Below, in pieces: positions 31,659-33,080 of a DNA stretch of 33,080 bases; position 1 is the stretch's first letter; the number at the start of each line of letters is the position of its first letter. This stretch comes from Alphaproteobacteria bacterium. Its GTDB lineage: Bacteria > Pseudomonadota > Alphaproteobacteria > DSM-16000 > Inquilinaceae. The stretch covers positions 1-33,080 of the forward strand of contig JANQKE010000041.1 of NCBI GenBank assembly GCA_028281265.1, read 5' to 3'. The translations under genes and the position numbers were made by a program. Below the pieces are notes generated by a model. That model saw only the letters and a list, made by a program, of their open reading frames with translations. It ran no database searches and was not told where the DNA came from.

Positions 31659-32057
31659 ATGCTGACCATCAGCACGGAAAAGGCCGGATACATCATCGTC
31701 CGTGCCCGCCAATTCGATGTGAAAGTCCCCAGTGACGATGACGGCGGCTCCAATCCCACCGACGACGCCGCCATGGAAGCGTTGGAAGAACTGCCTGACG
31801 ATACCAGCGAGACCGAGTTGCAGGACGCCATCCGACAACTGAACCGGGACGAGCAGATCGACCTGGTCGCCGTGACCTGGATCGGGCGGGGCGACTACGA
31901 TGCGGGCGATTTCGCCTCCGCCCGCCAGGATGCCGCAGACCGCTGGAACCGGCATACGGCGGAGTATCTTGCCGGGATGCCGCTGTTGGCCGACTACCTC
32001 GAAGAAGGCCTCGACTCCCTGGGCGTCGAGGTGCGCGAGGACGAGTACCGGCGGTAG
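31659..32057 (+). CDS. DUF3775 family protein
   Basis: 132 residues, acidic, without membrane segments or signal peptide. The family pattern is recognisable: LTISTEKAGYIIVRARQFDVK at the start, GGSNPTDDAAMEALEE, then LNRDEQIDLVAVTWIGRGDYD and a C-terminal segment that ends in LEEGLDSLGVEV. Function is unknown. The ATG at 31659 is chosen because the conserved domain begins at once; a longer frame from 31515 adds a proline-rich stretch of no likeness to the family. GGAAAGG lies about 12 bases upstream. It is preceded by two FNR/FixK-like boxes, which suggests control by oxygen or nitrogen oxides. Confidence 0.82.
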   Translation: MLTISTEKAGYIIVRARQFDVKVPSDDDGGSNPTDDAAMEALEELPDDTSETELQDAIRQLNRDEQIDLVAVTWIGRGDYDAGDFASARQDAADRWNRHTAEYLAGMPLLADYLEEGLDSLGVEVREDEYRR

Positions 32058-32339
32058 GCGGAGCGGAGGCCGGGCGGCCACGGCCGCACGCCCGCCCGCG
32101 CCGACGCGACCCGGGAAGGCCGCAGGCCGACGATGGCGGGACCGGGACCCCTCGGCGGGACCCGTCACGCCCCGGCCTGCCCCTTTCCACACCGCCCATG
32201 CCCGGAAGAAAATCGAAGCCTTTGTAATAACATCTATTCATTGGCAACACGGGCGAATAGTAATAATAGCTTGTCTGGGATTATCCATGTCCGCTCAACT
32301 TTTACGGCCTATTCGATAGCTGAGGCGCCGCTTGACACT

Positions 32340-32888
32340 ATGCCGCTGTGTCGATTGCTTGACGTCAACGGGAAGCCTGCCGGCGTCGCGGATCGGGAGC
32401 GTGTCACGCCACCGTTCCCGGCGTCCGCCGGTCAACTGATCGCGTACTGGTCCAGCCTTCCGCCGGGTCGATCGCTGCCGCGACGGTCGGCCGTCGACCC
32501 GGCGGCGATGGTCCGCATCCTGCCGAACCTGTTTCTGGTGAGGCGCGAGCGGGTCGACACGCGCGCCAGGCTGAAGTTCGGTGTGCACGGGACCGGCGTG
32601 GTCGACATCCTGCGCATGGACCTGTCGCAGAAGTATCTGGACGATCTGCTGCCACCGGACGCCGCCGGCCGGGTCGCAGCGGCGATCGATCTGGCGATGG
32701 ACGAACGGATGGTGGTGCGCCAACGCCTGTGGTCGGTTTTCCCGGGCCGGGATCACATCCTGGTCGACCGCACCATCTGCCCCCTGGAGGCCGATGACGG
32801 ACAGTGCACCATGGCCATTGGGGCACTTGTCCGGTGTGCGGCGACCGACACGGCACCCCTGGGCGCCGGTGCCGAAGATCCGGAATAG
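32340..32888 (+). CDS. PAS_5-domain protein (PF07310-like)
   Basis: 182 residues. The region from about residue 25 to 160 has the PAS_5 pattern: LIAYWSSLPPGRSLPRRSAVDPAAMVRILPNLFLVRRER, then FGVHGTGVVDILRMDLSQKYLDDLLP, and RQRLWSVFPGRDHILVDRTICPLEADDG. These single-domain proteins are abundant in Rhodospirillales and their ligand is unknown. The ATG at 32340 lacks a visible Shine-Dalgarno, and the open frame extends upstream through an AT-rich patch (about 32208-32300) that probably holds the promoter; the start is therefore uncertain. A strong 51-bp hairpin begins 13 bases after the stop. Confidence 0.82.
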   Translation: MPLCRLLDVNGKPAGVADRERVTPPFPASAGQLIAYWSSLPPGRSLPRRSAVDPAAMVRILPNLFLVRRERVDTRARLKFGVHGTGVVDILRMDLSQKYLDDLLPPDAAGRVAAAIDLAMDERMVVRQRLWSVFPGRDHILVDRTICPLEADDGQCTMAIGALVRCAATDTAPLGAGAEDPE

Positions 32889-32900
32889 GTCGCAGCCCTC

Positions 32901-32951
32901 GAGCAAGGGTGGGACATGAGGGTGCCTCACCCTCATGTCCGACCCTTGCTC
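32901..32951 (+). terminator. Long 51-bp stem-loop after the PAS_5 gene
   Basis: Two 24-base arms, 32901-32924 and 32928-32951, pair at 23 of 24 positions around a 3-base spacer. The start of the first arm is GAGCAAGGGT. A thymine run (TTTTT) occurs about 30 bases later, too far for a classic intrinsic terminator. It could stabilise the mRNA end or be a mobile palindromic element; no second copy is seen in this window. The remaining bases to 33080 hold no supported gene. Confidence 0.65.
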
Positions 32952-33080
32952 TCCAAGGTCATCCTGCTTTAGAGCGTTTTTAGGGACTATCGGGTCGATC
33001 TGTTGACGTGTGCCGGATCGATCCGTGGAGGCGCGTAGCACGGCGCGATGCGGTGCCATCGGGCAAGCGGCGCAACGCAG

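Noticed and set aside
32330..32342. TTGACA-like hexamer just before the PAS_5 start as a -35 element
   Set aside because: It is only a few bases before the ATG and no -10 could fit upstream of the start; the AT-rich patch further upstream is a better promoter candidate.
1..33080. tRNA, rRNA, insertion sequences or prophage genes
   Set aside because: I looked for tRNA T-arm signatures, transposase or integrase motifs and rRNA stretches and found none; a tRNAscan or covariance search could confirm this.

Overview
The window is a high-GC stretch of bacterial chromosome, estimated by eye at about 70% G+C (not computed). Gene content and order point to an alphaproteobacterium, most likely in or near the Rhodospirillales. 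The clues are pgsA close to moaD-moaE, a yihY/fabI/aroC neighbourhood, a PAS_5 protein, a DUF3775 protein, a GNAT-fused acyl-CoA synthetase, and short palindromic repeats carrying a TAGAGCAT core. I see no rRNA, tRNA, CRISPR array, phage or transposase gene. This is mostly core and metabolic chromosome with a few lineage-specific loci.

Layout. From 1 to 8.3 kb everything is on the minus strand. In transcription order it runs: a LysE-type exporter, a CE15-like alpha/beta hydrolase, pgsA, a dispersed repeat, a DUF2062 membrane protein, mobB, moaD and moaE (molybdenum cofactor), an L,D-transpeptidase, then the tRNA-modification pair mnmD and mnmC. The last two are a bifunctional MnmC split into overlapping genes, followed by another repeat copy. 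From 8.7 to 14.6 kb, plus strand, lies a complete sugar-type ABC importer (binding protein, two permeases, ATPase) ending in an unusual shikimate-dehydrogenase-like oxidoreductase. A third repeat copy and a broken UlaG-like metallo-hydrolase gene follow. From 15.6 to 20 kb, minus strand, are a diheme cytochrome c, a cytochrome c', leuB and a YihY-type membrane protein. Divergent from these, plus strand, are fabI and aroC. From 22.2 to 25.1 kb an XRE-family regulator is divergent from a fatty-acid desaturase whose stop overlaps an orphan PhnD-like binding protein. Then come a Pat-type protein acetyltransferase, a secreted ABM-domain protein, PEP synthase, a DUF3775 protein and a PAS_5 protein.

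Most notable non-genic structure: (i) a roughly 95-bp two-hairpin repeat in three copies, each lying in the same orientation downstream of a gene and once supplying that gene's stop codon; (ii) a four-copy 15-bp tandem repeat that repeats the aroC stop codon in frame; (iii) a heptamer tandem repeat and a long stem-loop that break up the ABC operon; (iv) FNR/FixK-like palindromes between ppsA and the DUF3775 gene; (v) several operator-like palindromes. The best candidates for undescribed biology are the repeat family with mutually exclusive folds, the ABC importer plus AroE-like dehydrogenase (with a decayed lactonase-like gene next door), and the XRE/desaturase/PhnD-like trio.

All calls come from reading the sequence. 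No database search or folding program was run.
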